Of a stretch of 64,000 bases of DNA, positions 34,802-43,872 are shown in pieces (position 1 is the first letter of the stretch; every line of letters begins with the position of its first letter). Position numbers and translations under genes: made by a program. This DNA comes from an uncultured Alphaproteobacteria bacterium (GTDB taxonomy: Bacteria; Pseudomonadota; Alphaproteobacteria; Rhizobiales; Aestuariivirgaceae). The notes under the pieces were generated by a model. The model did no database searches, was not told the origin of the DNA, and saw only the letters and a program-made list of their open reading frames with translations. The stretch is taken from the NCBI GenBank assembly GCA_945957365.1, contig CAMFKI010000004.1, positions 1 through 64,000 of the forward strand, read 5' to 3'.

Positions 34802-36607
34802 CTACCCCTCCAGCATCTCGCGCTTCATTTCGAACTCGAGCCACTGTTCTTCCGCCTTGGCCAGCTCGTCACGCGCCGCGGTCAACCGTGTCGCGGCCTG
34901 ATCGAAGGCCTTGGGGTCGCGCGCGAACAGCGCGGCATCGGCGAGCTTCGCTTCCAGCGCGCCGATCTCGTTCTCCAGCTTCTTCATCGTCGCCGGCAGC
35001 GTCTCCAGCGCGTGCTTCTCCTTGAAGGAGAGCTTGCGCTGCGCCTGCGGGGCTTCCGGCCTGGGCGCGCCAGACGATGGCTTCGGCACGTCGGCCTTGA
35101 CCTTGCGCACTTCGACACCGGTGCCGCGTTGCGCGATCATGTCGGAATAGCCGCCGGCATATTCGGTCCACGTACCATCGCCATCGGCCATCAGCACCGA
35201 GGTGGCGACACGGTCGAGGAAGTCGCGGTCATGGCTGACGAGCAGGATGGTGCCGGGATAGTCGGCCAGCATCTCCTGCAGCATGTCGAGGGTCTCGAGA
35301 TCGAGGTCGTTGGTGGGCTCGTCGAGGATCAGCAGGTTCGAGGGCTTGGCCAGCTCGCGCGCCAGGATGAGGCGGCCGCGCTCGCCGCCCGACAGGACAC
35401 TCACCGGTGTGCGCGCCTTGTCCGGCGGGAACAGGAAGTCCTTCATGTAGCTTATGACGTGCTTGGTCTCGCCGTTGACGGTGACGGAATTGCCGCGCCC
35501 GTCGGTGATGACGTCGGCCAGCATCGCGGTGGGATCGAGGCTCTGGCGGCTCTGGTCGAGCGTCACGGTCTGCAGATTTGTGCCCAGCCGGATCGCACCC
35601 GAGTCGGGTTCGAGCGCACCGGTCAAGAGCTTGATAAGCGTGGTCTTGCCCGCGCCATTGGGGCCGACGATGCCGAGCCGGTCGCCGCGCATGACGACGA
35701 GATCGAGATTAGCGACGATGGGCCTCTCGCCGAAGCTCTTGGACATGGCCTTGGCCTCGGCGACAAGCTTGCCGGAGATGTCTCCGCCCGTGGCGGCCAT
35801 GCGCACCGCACCCTGCTGGCCCTCATGCTCCTTGCGCTCCTTGCGGAGCGACGCCAGCAGGTCGACGCGGCGCATGTTGCGCTTCCTTCGCGCGGTGACG
35901 CCATAGCGCATCCAGTGCTCCTCCGCCTCGATGCGCTTGGCTAGCAGCACCTGTTCGGCCTCCTCCTTGGCCAGCACCTCGTCGCGCCAGGATTCGAAGT
36001 CGGCGAAGCCGCGCTCCAGCCTTCGCGACTCGCCGCGGTCGAGCCACACCGTGCGGTTGGTGAGCGACTGCAGGAAGCGCCGGTCATGGCTGATCAGCAC
36101 GAAGGCGGAGCGCAGCGACTTGAGCTCGGCCTCCAGCCATTCGATGGCGGGAAGGTCGAGATGGTTCGTCGGCTCGTCGAGCAGCAGCACGTCGGGCGAA
36201 GGCGCTAGCGTGCGGGCGATGGCGGCGCGGCGGATCTCGCCGCCGGACAGGCGCTTCGGGTCCTCCTCGCCGGTGAGGCCGAGCTCGCGCAGCAGGTAGG
36301 TGCAGCGGTGCGGATCATCCGCCGGGCCGAGACCCGATTCGACATATTCCAGCACGGTCGCATAGGCCGAGAGGTCCGGCTCCTGCGGCAGATAGCGGAT
36401 CGTGGTGCCGGGCTGCATCCAGCGCTCGCCCTTGTCGGCCTCGATCATGCCGGCTGCGATCTTGAGCAGCGTCGACTTGCCCGAGCCATTGCGCCCGACC
36501 AGCGCCACGCGCTCGCCTTCGGCGACCGCGAGTTCGGCATTCTCGAGAATGGGGCGCCCGCCGAAGGTGAGGCCGATGCCACGAAGATGAAGGAGGATCC
36601 TGCTCAT
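34802..36607 (-). CDS. ABC-F family ATP-binding protein
   Basis: The 601-residue protein has two ATPase domains without transmembrane segments. Walker A motifs are GRNGSGKSTLLKI in the first and GPNGAGKTTLIKLL in the second; the signatures are LSGGEIRRAAIARTL and LSGGERGRLILAREL, with LLLDEPTNHLD and LILDEPTNDLD. A charged linker lies between them and a C-terminal coiled coil near 530-600 (EKHALETLPATMKKLENEIG). The architecture matches Uup-type ABC-F proteins, which act on ribosomes or branched DNA. The exact subtype is not assigned. Confidence 0.92.
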   Translation of the reverse strand: MSRILLHLRGIGLTFGGRPILENAELAVAEGERVALVGRNGSGKSTLLKIAAGMIEADKGERWMQPGTTIRYLPQEPDLSAYATVLEYVESGLGPADDPHRCTYLLRELGLTGEEDPKRLSGGEIRRAAIARTLAPSPDVLLLDEPTNHLDLPAIEWLEAELKSLRSAFVLISHDRRFLQSLTNRTVWLDRGESRRLERGFADFESWRDEVLAKEEAEQVLLAKRIEAEEHWMRYGVTARRKRNMRRVDLLASLRKERKEHEGQQGAVRMAATGGDISGKLVAEAKAMSKSFGERPIVANLDLVVMRGDRLGIVGPNGAGKTTLIKLLTGALEPDSGAIRLGTNLQTVTLDQSRQSLDPTAMLADVITDGRGNSVTVNGETKHVISYMKDFLFPPDKARTPVSVLSGGERGRLILARELAKPSNLLILDEPTNDLDLETLDMLQEMLADYPGTILLVSHDRDFLDRVATSVLMADGDGTWTEYAGGYSDMIAQRGTGVEVRKVKADVPKPSSGAPRPEAPQAQRKLSFKEKHALETLPATMKKLENEIGALEAKLADAALFARDPKAFDQAATRLTAARDELAKAEEQWLEFEMKREMLEG

Positions 36608-36625
36608 GAGGCCCGAGCCTCTAGC

Positions 36626-37342
36626 CTAAAGCTCAGGCCTACTCCAGTCCCCCAGATAGTCGCGAAGCCCGGGCAGGTCCTGCGCCGCGAAAAGCTCAGC
36701 CGTTGGGCGCAGCGCCACGATGTGCCCGTTCTCGAGATAGGCGGTGTGGCTCGCCGCCGCCTGCGCATCCTCCGGCTGGTGGGTGACCATGACGACGGTG
36801 AGGCCACGCGCCTGCTGCATGGCCTTGACGAGGTCGAGCATGTCGCGGCGCAGGGCCGGGCCCAGCGCAGCGAAGGGCTCGTCCAGCAGCAGCACGGGGC
36901 GGTCGCGCACCAGAGCGCGCGCCACGGCGACGCGCTGTCGCTCACCGCCCGAGACCTCGCCGGGCTTCCGGTGCATCAGCGCGCCGAGGCCGACCTCGGC
37001 GAGTGCGGCATCGACGCGCGCCTTCCGTTCCGCATCGAGCCGCAGCGACGGCGAGATGCCAAGCGCCACGTTCTGCCACAGGTCGAGATGCGCGAAGACG
37101 TTGTTGTCCTGAAAGATCATGCTGACCGGGCGCCGGTCCGGCGGCAGTGCCGTCACGTCCACACCATCGATCAGCACGCACCCCTGCTCCGGTGCCTCGA
37201 AGCCGGCGATGAGATTGAGCAGCGTCGACTTGCCACCGCCCGAAGGGCCGATCACCGCGGTGAAGGAGCCCGTGGGGAACTCCGCGTCGAAGCGCATCGC
37301 CATCTCTTCGTAGCGGAACCGGACGTCCTCGAGCCTGATCAT
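36626..37342 (-). CDS. thiQ: Thiamin/TPP ABC transporter, ATP-binding subunit
   Basis: The 238-residue ATPase has Walker A GPSGGGKST (residues 32-40), signature VSGGERQRVAVARAL (from 130) and Walker B LLLDEPFAAL. It drives import of thiamin and its phosphates. ATG 37342 overlaps the thiP stop by 4 bases. An in-frame extension upstream would read through thiP and is rejected. The substrate follows from thiP, thiB and the TPP riboswitch. Confidence 0.93.
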   Translation of the reverse strand: MIRLEDVRFRYEEMAMRFDAEFPTGSFTAVIGPSGGGKSTLLNLIAGFEAPEQGCVLIDGVDVTALPPDRRPVSMIFQDNNVFAHLDLWQNVALGISPSLRLDAERKARVDAALAEVGLGALMHRKPGEVSGGERQRVAVARALVRDRPVLLLDEPFAALGPALRRDMLDLVKAMQQARGLTVVMVTHQPEDAQAAASHTAYLENGHIVALRPTAELFAAQDLPGLRDYLGDWSRPEL

Positions 37343-38868
37343 CGCTGGTCGCTCCAGCGTTCGGCAAGGGTGGAGAAGGCCAGCACCAGGGCGCTCAGCA
37401 CGAGTGCCGTGCCGATCGCCTCGTCGAAGCGGTAGCTGCCCATCTGGCGGTAGATCAGCGCCGGCAGCGTGACGAAGTCCTGCGTGCCGAACAGCGAGAT
37501 CGCGGTGAGATCGCCGAGCGACAGGATCAGCGCCATGACCAGCGAAAGGCCGATGGCACGCTTCATCACCGGGAGCTCGACGAGCCGGAAGCGGCTCCAG
37601 CCCGCAAGGCCCAGGCTCAGGCACAATCGGTCATGTGCCTCCGCCGACTGGGCGAGCGCAGGCATGAGGACGCGGGCGACGAAGGGCAGCGACATCAGCG
37701 CATTCATGGCGATCACGAGGAAAGCTGCAAGCCCCGTCATGCCGGCATGGGCGATGAGGCTGATGAACCAGCCGGTGGCCAGCGCCGCCGGCGGCACGAT
37801 CCACGAGGCGAGCACCGCGATCGACGTCACCTTGCGCCAGCCGCCGCTGCGCACCGCGAAGGCCGCCAGCGGCCAGACGACGACGAAGGCGAGGACAGCA
37901 CTCGCGGCACCGAGCCCCAGGCTCGTCAGCAGCGCGCGCAGGAGCAGCGGCGAGGGATTGATGTGGAAGAGCCCCGCCCCGATGAGCGCCACCAGCGGCG
38001 GCACGAGCAGGAGGAGCGCCACCAGCACGATGCCGCCGTCGAGCAGCCGCGCCGTGGTGGAGCGCCCGTCATAGCGCTTCGGCTGCAGGCGCAGCGCCGG
38101 CCATCCGGCAGCGAGGCCGCCCCAGGCCTGCGCCACGAGGGCGAGCGTAGCGCACAATGCCAGCTGCACCAGCGCCAGCATGGAGGCGCGCTGCGGGTCG
38201 AAATCGGAGCGCAGCGACTGGTAGATCGCCACCTCCAGCGTGGTGGCGCGCGGGCCGCCACCGAGCGTCAGCACCACCGCGAAGCTCGAGGCGCAGAGCA
38301 GGAAGATGAGGAGCGCCGCACCGGCCACACCACTCTTCACCGCCGGCCATTCGACGAGTCGCCAGATGGCGAGCGGACGCAGGCCCAGCTGTGCGGCAAG
38401 CTTCCAGCTTTCGGCCGGAATGCGTTCGAGGTCGGCGAGGATCAGCCGCGCGGCGAGCGGCACGTTGAAGAACACATGCGCCAGCAGGATGCCCTGCAGG
38501 CCGTAGATGTCGAAGATGCCGCCGAACCAGCCCCTGGCGCCATAGACCTCGATGATGCCGATGATGACGACGATGGCGGGAAGTGCGAGGGGCAGGTTCA
38601 AGAGCCGCAGCAGCAGCGCGCGACCCGGGAAGGCCGATTGCCGTGCAAGCGCGCGGGCCAGCGGCAGGCCGAGCAGCAGCGAGAGGAAGGTCGACAGCCC
38701 CGCCTGCAGCAGCGTGAAGCGCAGCACGCGGAAGACGTAGGGGTCGAGCCCCGCGATCCCCTGCTCCAGCCCCATGCGCAGCACGGGGAGGAAGCCGGCG
38801 GCAAGCGCCAGGGCCAGGAGGGCGAGCGCCGCATAGCCCGGCGCTCGCGATGGTCGGTAGGCGATCAT
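37339..38868 (-). CDS. thiP: Thiamin/TPP ABC transporter, permease subunit
   Basis: The 509-residue inner-membrane protein has about twelve hydrophobic segments in two homologous halves. Each holds an ABC permease EAA-like loop (for example near AESWKLAAQLGLRPLAIWRL and EAHDRLCLSLGLAGWSRFRL). That fused form is normal for ThiP. It lies 126 bases after thiB, with a family A repeat in the gap, and overlaps thiQ. Confidence 0.93.
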   Translation of the reverse strand: MIAYRPSRAPGYAALALLALALAAGFLPVLRMGLEQGIAGLDPYVFRVLRFTLLQAGLSTFLSLLLGLPLARALARQSAFPGRALLLRLLNLPLALPAIVVIIGIIEVYGARGWFGGIFDIYGLQGILLAHVFFNVPLAARLILADLERIPAESWKLAAQLGLRPLAIWRLVEWPAVKSGVAGAALLIFLLCASSFAVVLTLGGGPRATTLEVAIYQSLRSDFDPQRASMLALVQLALCATLALVAQAWGGLAAGWPALRLQPKRYDGRSTTARLLDGGIVLVALLLLVPPLVALIGAGLFHINPSPLLLRALLTSLGLGAASAVLAFVVVWPLAAFAVRSGGWRKVTSIAVLASWIVPPAALATGWFISLIAHAGMTGLAAFLVIAMNALMSLPFVARVLMPALAQSAEAHDRLCLSLGLAGWSRFRLVELPVMKRAIGLSLVMALILSLGDLTAISLFGTQDFVTLPALIYRQMGSYRFDEAIGTALVLSALVLAFSTLAERWSDQR

Positions 38869-38894
38869 CTTTCTCTGCGTCCGATCCAGATCAT

Positions 38895-38973
38895 GCCGTC
38901 ATTCCGGCGAAGGCCGGAACCCCGCTGTGGGCGCCCGAAGCTGGGCCCCGGCTTTCGCCGGGGTGACGGCATG
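38895..38973. repeat. Palindromic intergenic repeat, family A (copy 3)
   Basis: The arms GCCGTCATTCCGGCGAAGGC and GGCTTTCGCCGGGGTGACGGC are inverted, with GGGCCCC toward the right arm. It sits between thiB and thiP, inside the thi operon. Confidence 0.85.
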
Positions 38974-38994
38974 ATGAGGGATTTGCGCATCGCC

Positions 38995-39990
38995 TCAATT
39001 CGCCGTGGCGTTCAGCCACTCGTCGATCCAGGCGCGGCGGTTCTGGTCCACCTCGTCCGGCGCATAGAGCAGCGTCTTCGCGGGCTTCACCAGCTGGTCG
39101 AAGGCGGGCGGCAGAGGTACGGAGGTCTTGCCTGCCGGGAACATCCAGTTGTTGGTCGGGATCTGGTCCTGGAAACCGGGCTCCATCATGAAGGCAAGGA
39201 ACTTTCTGGCCAGTTCCTGGTGCTGGCTGCCTTCGACGATGCCGCCGACCTCGACCTGCAGGTAATGACCCTCGGCGAAGGAGGCCGCCTTGTAGCGGTC
39301 GGTGTTCTCGGCGATCACGTGATAGGCAGGCGACGTCGTATAGGACAGCACCATCGGCGCCTCGCCCTTGGTGAACAGCGCATAGGCCTCCGACCAGCCC
39401 GGCGCCACGGTGAGGATGCGGGGCTCGAGCTTCTTCCAGGCATCCGCCGCCTTGTCGCCATAGACCTGCTTCATCCAGAGGAGGAAGCCCAGGCCCGGCG
39501 ACGAGGAGCGCGGGTCTTCCAGCACGATCTTCTGCTTGGGATCGCCGTTCACCAGCTCGTCCAGCGACTTCGGCGGGTCCTTCAGGGTCTGGCTGTCATA
39601 GACCACGGCGAAATAGCCATAGTCGAAGGGCATGAAGTATTCATCCGTCCACGGAATGGGCGTCTTCGCCGCTGTGACGTCCAGCCCGTGCCTGGCGAAG
39701 AGGCCGGTCTTCCGTGCCTCGGTGGTGAGGTTCGTGTCGAGACCCAGCACCACGTCGGCCTGTGTCGACTTGCCCTCGAGCTTCAGGCGGTTGAGCATGG
39801 CCACGGCATCGCCGGGCGCGACCCACGCGATGGTGCAGTCGCAGGTCTTCTCGAAGGCCTCCTTCACCTTGGGGCCGGGGCCCCAGTCCGCGACGAAACT
39901 GTCATAGGTGTAGATGGTGAGCGTGTCCTTCGCCATCGCGGGGGCGGTGAGCGAGAGGAGCGCGAACAGAGCTGTCAGAGTCTTCTTCAT
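38995..39990 (-). CDS. thiB: Thiamin/TPP ABC transporter, periplasmic substrate-binding protein
   Basis: The 331-residue protein begins with a signal peptide ([20 protein letters not shown], cleaved near residue 20). A type II binding-protein fold with [20 protein letters not shown] follows, a pattern typical of ThiB. A strong GGAGG ribosome-binding site lies 5 bases ahead of ATG 39990, which settles the start. It is the first gene of the thiBPQ operon, and its leader contains a TPP riboswitch. Confidence 0.94.
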   Translation of the reverse strand: MKKTLTALFALLSLTAPAMAKDTLTIYTYDSFVADWGPGPKVKEAFEKTCDCTIAWVAPGDAVAMLNRLKLEGKSTQADVVLGLDTNLTTEARKTGLFARHGLDVTAAKTPIPWTDEYFMPFDYGYFAVVYDSQTLKDPPKSLDELVNGDPKQKIVLEDPRSSSPGLGFLLWMKQVYGDKAADAWKKLEPRILTVAPGWSEAYALFTKGEAPMVLSYTTSPAYHVIAENTDRYKAASFAEGHYLQVEVGGIVEGSQHQELARKFLAFMMEPGFQDQIPTNNWMFPAGKTSVPLPPAFDQLVKPAKTLLYAPDEVDQNRRAWIDEWLNATAN

Positions 39991-40046
39991 ATGTACCTCC
40001 ATTCGCCGTTGGATGGAGGATTGGACATGACCTTCCGGAATGTCCG

Positions 40047-40137
40047 CCCGCAATCCCTCCGCCGGCATGATCCGGATCAGGTTCAGCGGGTCCGGGACAG
40101 AAGCCCCGTCTCAGCCGCTTATGCGGCACCCCGTTGA
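40047..40137 (-). promoter_or_regulatory. TPP (THI-box) riboswitch
   Basis: Read on the minus strand, the leader contains the conserved THI elements in order: CGGGGTGCC, GGCTGAGACGGG, ACCCGCTGAACCTGATCCGG and ATGCCGGCGGAGGGA. These are the pyrimidine- and pyrophosphate-sensor arms of the TPP aptamer. It lies about 60 bases upstream of thiB and should repress thiBPQ when thiamin diphosphate is plentiful. No clear T-run follows, so control of translation start is more likely than termination. Confidence 0.95.
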
Positions 40138-40200
40138 GAGCAATTCCAGAGGTAAGGCTTCCCGCGTGCGCTGGCAAGAAGCTTTTGCTAGAGAGAGCGC

Positions 40201-40842
40201 ATGACACGTTTCGCAATCCTGCTCGGCGGCGACCTCACCGTCACGCCCCGCCTCAAGGCCCAGGTCCGGGGTGCGCGGGTGATCGCCGCCGACAGCGGCA
40301 TGATGCATGCCGCGGCGCTGCGCCTCATTCCGGAACTCTGGGTGGGGGACTTCGACAGCGCGGGCTCCGAACTCACCATGCAGTACCGCGACGTGCCGCG
40401 CGAAACCTTTCCGCCCGAGAAGGACGCCACCGACGGCGCCATCGCGGTCGACGCGGCGATTGCCCGGGGTGCCACCGAGATCGTGCTGCTCGGCGGTCTC
40501 GGCGGCCAGACCGACCATACGGCCGGGCTGCTCGGCCAGAGCATCCGCATCGCGCGGCAGGGCATCGCCTGTCTGCTCACCAGCGGCATTGAGGAAGCCT
40601 GGCCGCTCATCGGCGGCCGCATGCGGGTGGACCTGCCGCCGGAAACGCGGCTCAGCATCATTCCGTTCACGGATCTTCAGGGGCTTGACCTGACGGGCGT
40701 GAAGTGGCCGCTGGCAAACCGCGACGTGCCCGTGGGCTCGACGCTCACCCTGTCCAACGTCGCGTTGGGGCCGGTCGAGATCGGGCTCAGGTCCGGCCAT
40801 GGCATCGCCATCGCCTATCCGCCGCAGGCTGCCGATGTCTGA
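40201..40842 (+). CDS. Thiamin diphosphokinase
   Basis: The 213-residue enzyme transfers pyrophosphate from ATP to thiamin, giving TPP. Motifs of the family are ADSG (30-33), VGDFDS (48-53), KDATDGAIA (74-82) and GGLGGQTDHTAGLL. The C-terminal beta domain ends in SGHGIAIAY. It is divergent from the TPP-controlled thiBPQ importer, so imported thiamin would be activated by it. The stop overlaps the next gene by 8 bases. Confidence 0.93.
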   Translation: MTRFAILLGGDLTVTPRLKAQVRGARVIAADSGMMHAAALRLIPELWVGDFDSAGSELTMQYRDVPRETFPPEKDATDGAIAVDAAIARGATEIVLLGGLGGQTDHTAGLLGQSIRIARQGIACLLTSGIEEAWPLIGGRMRVDLPPETRLSIIPFTDLQGLDLTGVKWPLANRDVPVGSTLTLSNVALGPVEIGLRSGHGIAIAYPPQAADV

Positions 40843-42046
40843 GCTGGACATCGAAGGCATGGGCCGCCGCGGCGAAGGTGTCGCCAGGCTCGATGACCGC
40901 GCCGTCTTCGTGCCCGGCACGCTTCCGGGCGAGGCCGTGACCGCCACGGGCGAGGGCGACCGTCTCGCACTCGTCTCCATTGAGCGCGCTTCGCCCGATC
41001 GCGTGGCCCCCTTCTGCCAGCATTACGGCCGCTGCGGCGGCTGCCAGCTGCAGCACTGGCGCGAGGAGCCCTACCGCGCATGGAAGGCCTCGCTTGTCTC
41101 GGAACAGCTGAAGGCACGCGGACTTGCCGCCGAGGTGAGCGGCATCGTCGACGCGCATGGCGCAGGCCGCCGCCGCGTGAGCCTGCATGTGCGGAAGAAG
41201 GATGGCGTGGTGACCGCGGGCTTCATGGAAGCGCGCACGCACACGCTGCTCGACATCGCGCAGTGTCCCATCCTCGAGCCCGGGATGATGCGCGCCTTCG
41301 ACATCGGGCGCGCCATCGGCGCAAGGCTCTCCGACTGCGACGTGGCGGTGACGGCAACGCTCACCGGTCTCGACGTCAGTGTGCGGGCCGAGCGCAAGTT
41401 CGCCGAGGCCGAACACGCAAAGCTCTCGGCCTTCGTGACGGACCTGAAGCTCGCGCGCCTGTCGGTGAATGGCGAGGTGATCGCCACCGCAGTGCCACCA
41501 CGTCTGCAGATCGGCAAGGCGATGGTGGCGCTGCCGCCCGGCGGCTTCCTGCAGGCGACGGCGCTGGGCGAGGAGACGCTGGCGCGGCTGGTGATCGAGG
41601 CGCTCGGCAAATCGAAGAGCGTCGCCGATCTGTTCTGCGGCATCGGCCCCTTCGCCTTCCGCATCGCCGAGCGCGCCCGCGTCGAGGCCTATGACAATGA
41701 CCGGCCCGCCATCGCCGCGCTCAATGCGGCGGCGAAATCGACCTCGGGCCTCAAACCCGTTACAGCGGCGGTGCGTGACCTGTTCCGCGAGCCGCTCGTT
41801 CCGAACGAGATGAAGGAACTCGACGCCGTCGTCTTCGACCCGCCGCGTGCGGGTGCCGAGGCGCAGGCGAAGCAGCTCGCCCGCAGCAAGGTGAAGACGG
41901 TGGTGGCCGTCTCCTGCGATGCCGGCAGCTTCGCGCGCGATGCCGAGATCCTCGTCGGCGGCGGCTACGCGCTGAAGCGGGTGACGGCGGTGGACCAGTT
42001 CAAGTGGTCGTCCCACGTCGAGGTCGTGGCGCAGTTCACGCGCTGA
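40835..42046 (+). CDS. Class I SAM-dependent rRNA (uracil-5-)-methyltransferase, RlmD/TrmA family
   Basis: The 403-residue enzyme methylates C5 of a uridine in RNA. An iron-sulfur site is formed by Cys61, Cys67 and Cys70 (FCQHYGRCGGCQLQHW) with a later Cys in QCPILEPG. The SAM-binding motif is VADLFCGIGPFAF, a catalytic Asp-Pro-Pro follows (VFDPPRAG), and the nucleophilic Cys lies in AVSCDAGSFARD. An N-terminal TRAM-like domain precedes (EGMGRRGEGVA). ATG 40835 overlaps the kinase gene by 8 bases. Which uridine is modified (23S U1939 for RlmD) is not certain. Confidence 0.9.
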   Translation: MSELDIEGMGRRGEGVARLDDRAVFVPGTLPGEAVTATGEGDRLALVSIERASPDRVAPFCQHYGRCGGCQLQHWREEPYRAWKASLVSEQLKARGLAAEVSGIVDAHGAGRRRVSLHVRKKDGVVTAGFMEARTHTLLDIAQCPILEPGMMRAFDIGRAIGARLSDCDVAVTATLTGLDVSVRAERKFAEAEHAKLSAFVTDLKLARLSVNGEVIATAVPPRLQIGKAMVALPPGGFLQATALGEETLARLVIEALGKSKSVADLFCGIGPFAFRIAERARVEAYDNDRPAIAALNAAAKSTSGLKPVTAAVRDLFREPLVPNEMKELDAVVFDPPRAGAEAQAKQLARSKVKTVVAVSCDAGSFARDAEILVGGGYALKRVTAVDQFKWSSHVEVVAQFTR

Positions 42047-42375
42047 GCTGTTGCACGCGCGCCACAGCGGAACCAATTCGTCACCGCGTGCTTCCATACG
42101 TTGCGCATTGCTGCTACCAAACCGTCTCACGCAATTCACCAGAGGAGAATCAGCCATGGGAGTCACTTTTACGCGCTGCTGATCTCCGGGCCGCACTGAG
42201 GCTCGGGCCTCAGGCGGGATAGCGTAACCGTCGCGCTTCAGGCGCTTTCATCACATTGCCGAACGTTCTCGCCGGTTCACGCCGTGCGCTGCGCCATGCG
42301 CGCGCGCCGTGCCACTGGGCGGATTCCGAATTTTCACGCGCATGGGAATCCCATGTTTTCGCGATGGAGCATTGC
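42047..42375. other. Gene-poor stretch between the methyltransferase gene and a small ORF
   Basis: No conventional gene is seen in these 329 bases. The notable contents are a good ribosome-binding site with an 8-codon reading frame and a GC-rich hairpin (listed separately at 42141-42217). The inverted pair ATGGGAATCCCAT lies at 42343-42355. Confidence 0.4.
42141..42217 (+). promoter_or_regulatory. Possible leader peptide and hairpin
   Basis: GAGGAG followed after 8 bases by ATG at 42156 opens an 8-codon frame, MGVTFTRC, ending at 42182. Nine bases later CCGCACTGAGGC (42191-42202) pairs with GCCTCAGGCGG (42207-42217) across a TCGG tetraloop, with a single bulged A. A leader peptide followed by a hairpin resembles an attenuator, but no T-run follows. 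The next supported gene starts at 42376. Confidence 0.3.
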
Positions 42376-42570
42376 ATGTTCTCTCTCAAGTTCGACCTGC
42401 TCTTCCCCAGCATCGACATGGCGAAGGCAGCTGCCCGCAAGCTTAACACCGGACTGAAGCGGCCCGACACGCCCATCGAGCCGCGCGAGCTTTACCGCAT
42501 GCAGCAGGAGCTGCGCGCGGCGCAGGACCGCATCCGCTACCAGGTCACCGCGGGGAGGTTGTTCATGTGA
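42376..42570 (+). CDS. Small hypothetical protein (64 residues)
   Basis: The 64-residue frame starts at ATG 42376 with a GGAG motif 6 bases upstream, so translation is plausible. The product is basic and predicted helical (MFSLKFDLLF, then MAKAAARKLNTG, and ELYRMQQELRAAQDRIRYQV as an amphipathic helix). No signal peptide, membrane segment or known domain is recognised. It ends 24 bases before the flavin oxidoreductase gene on the same strand and may share its transcript. Confidence 0.5.
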   Translation: MFSLKFDLLFPSIDMAKAAARKLNTGLKRPDTPIEPRELYRMQQELRAAQDRIRYQVTAGRLFM

Positions 42571-42594
42571 AAGGCCGGGTGCTAGCATCCGGCC

Positions 42595-43872
42595 ATGGAC
42601 ACCGATGTGATCGTGGTGGGCGCGGGGCTGGCGGGTGCGGCCGCCACGCTCAAGCTCTCGAGGGCCGGAAGACGCGTGCGCGTCGTCGAGGCGCGCACGC
42701 GCTGCGGCGGGCGCGGCTTCGCGCGGAGCTTTGCGGGCGAAGGCCCGTCGCTTGAATTCGGCGGCGCCTGGATCACGCCCTGGCACCACCGCCTCCGCGC
42801 GCTGGTGCCCGAGCACGGCATGAGCCTGAGGCCGCGGCACCCGGTCACCAACCGGCTGTGGCTGCGCGACGGCACGCTGCACGGCGATGGCCCCGCGTCC
42901 TCCGCCGAGGTGACGTCGCATGAGCGCGCTATCGCCCGCGTCGCGGTGGATTCGATCCTGCTCAAGAAGGGCCTCGCGGAGAACGAGAAGGGCGAGGCGC
43001 TGAACGGCATCTCCTTCGCGGCCTATCTCGACCGGCTCGCCTGCCCGCGTTCGACGCGCGACCTGTTCTCGGCCTGGTGGACGGTGTCCGGCAATGGCGA
43101 CCACCGTAAGGTCGCGGCATCCGAATTCCTCGCCAGTTGCAGCTACGACAACGGCCTCGCCGAGGGCATGATCCGGTTCTGGACCGACACGGTGGTGCCC
43201 GGCATCGGCGTGCTGGCGGAGCGCATGATCGCCGCCTCCGGCGCCGAACTCATCCTCGATGAGCCGGTGACCCAGGTGCTGCGGGAGAGCAGCCATGTGG
43301 AAATCGTCACGGGTACGCGCCGCCATCGCGCCGGGGCCTGCGTGCTGGCGCTCGGCATCAACCAGCTGCGCAACGTTGAGTTCACGCCGTGGCTGTCGGA
43401 CGGAAAGAGCGCGGCGTTGGCGCATGGTCATGGCGGGCGGAGCTTCAAGCTGTGGATCCGCGCCGAGGGCGTGCCCGTCGGCACGCTGGTGACCGGCGAT
43501 GGGGAAGGCCTCGAATTCGCCTTCGCCGAGCGCGCCGAGGGTGGCACGACCTACATCGTCGCCTTCGGGCTGATGCAGGAGGGAAATCATCCGTCCGATC
43601 CTGCCTGGGTGAAGGCACAGGCGGCGAAGCTTTTTCCCAATGCCCGCGTGCTGTCGCATGACTGGCACGACTGGCTGGACGATCCCTTCGCGCGCGGCAC
43701 CTGGGTGGCGGCGCTTGCGGGACACGAGGCCGGTTATGAGTCGGCGAACTGGCAGCCCGAAGGCCGCGTCGCCTTCGCCTCCTCCGACTATGCACGCGAC
43801 CAGGCGGGCTGGTTCGAGGGCGCGGTGATCGCCGGCGAGGATGCGGCGGATGCGGTGCTGAAGCTCAGCTGA
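42595..43872 (+). CDS. FAD-dependent amine oxidase-like oxidoreductase
   Basis: The 425-residue flavoprotein has an N-terminal dinucleotide fold DVIVVGAGLAGAAATLKLSR (residues 4-23) with the second motif VVEARTRCGGRGFA, as in monoamine oxidase / PF01593 proteins. A C-terminal FAD-binding stretch (GAVIAGEDAADAVLKL) is present. The family oxidises amines, polyamines or carotenoid precursors. The substrate is not evident. It is convergent with the next, minus-strand gene, and the two overlap by 8 bases. Confidence 0.82.
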   Translation: MDTDVIVVGAGLAGAAATLKLSRAGRRVRVVEARTRCGGRGFARSFAGEGPSLEFGGAWITPWHHRLRALVPEHGMSLRPRHPVTNRLWLRDGTLHGDGPASSAEVTSHERAIARVAVDSILLKKGLAENEKGEALNGISFAAYLDRLACPRSTRDLFSAWWTVSGNGDHRKVAASEFLASCSYDNGLAEGMIRFWTDTVVPGIGVLAERMIAASGAELILDEPVTQVLRESSHVEIVTGTRRHRAGACVLALGINQLRNVEFTPWLSDGKSAALAHGHGGRSFKLWIRAEGVPVGTLVTGDGEGLEFAFAERAEGGTTYIVAFGLMQEGNHPSDPAWVKAQAAKLFPNARVLSHDWHDWLDDPFARGTWVAALAGHEAGYESANWQPEGRVAFASSDYARDQAGWFEGAVIAGEDAADAVLKLS

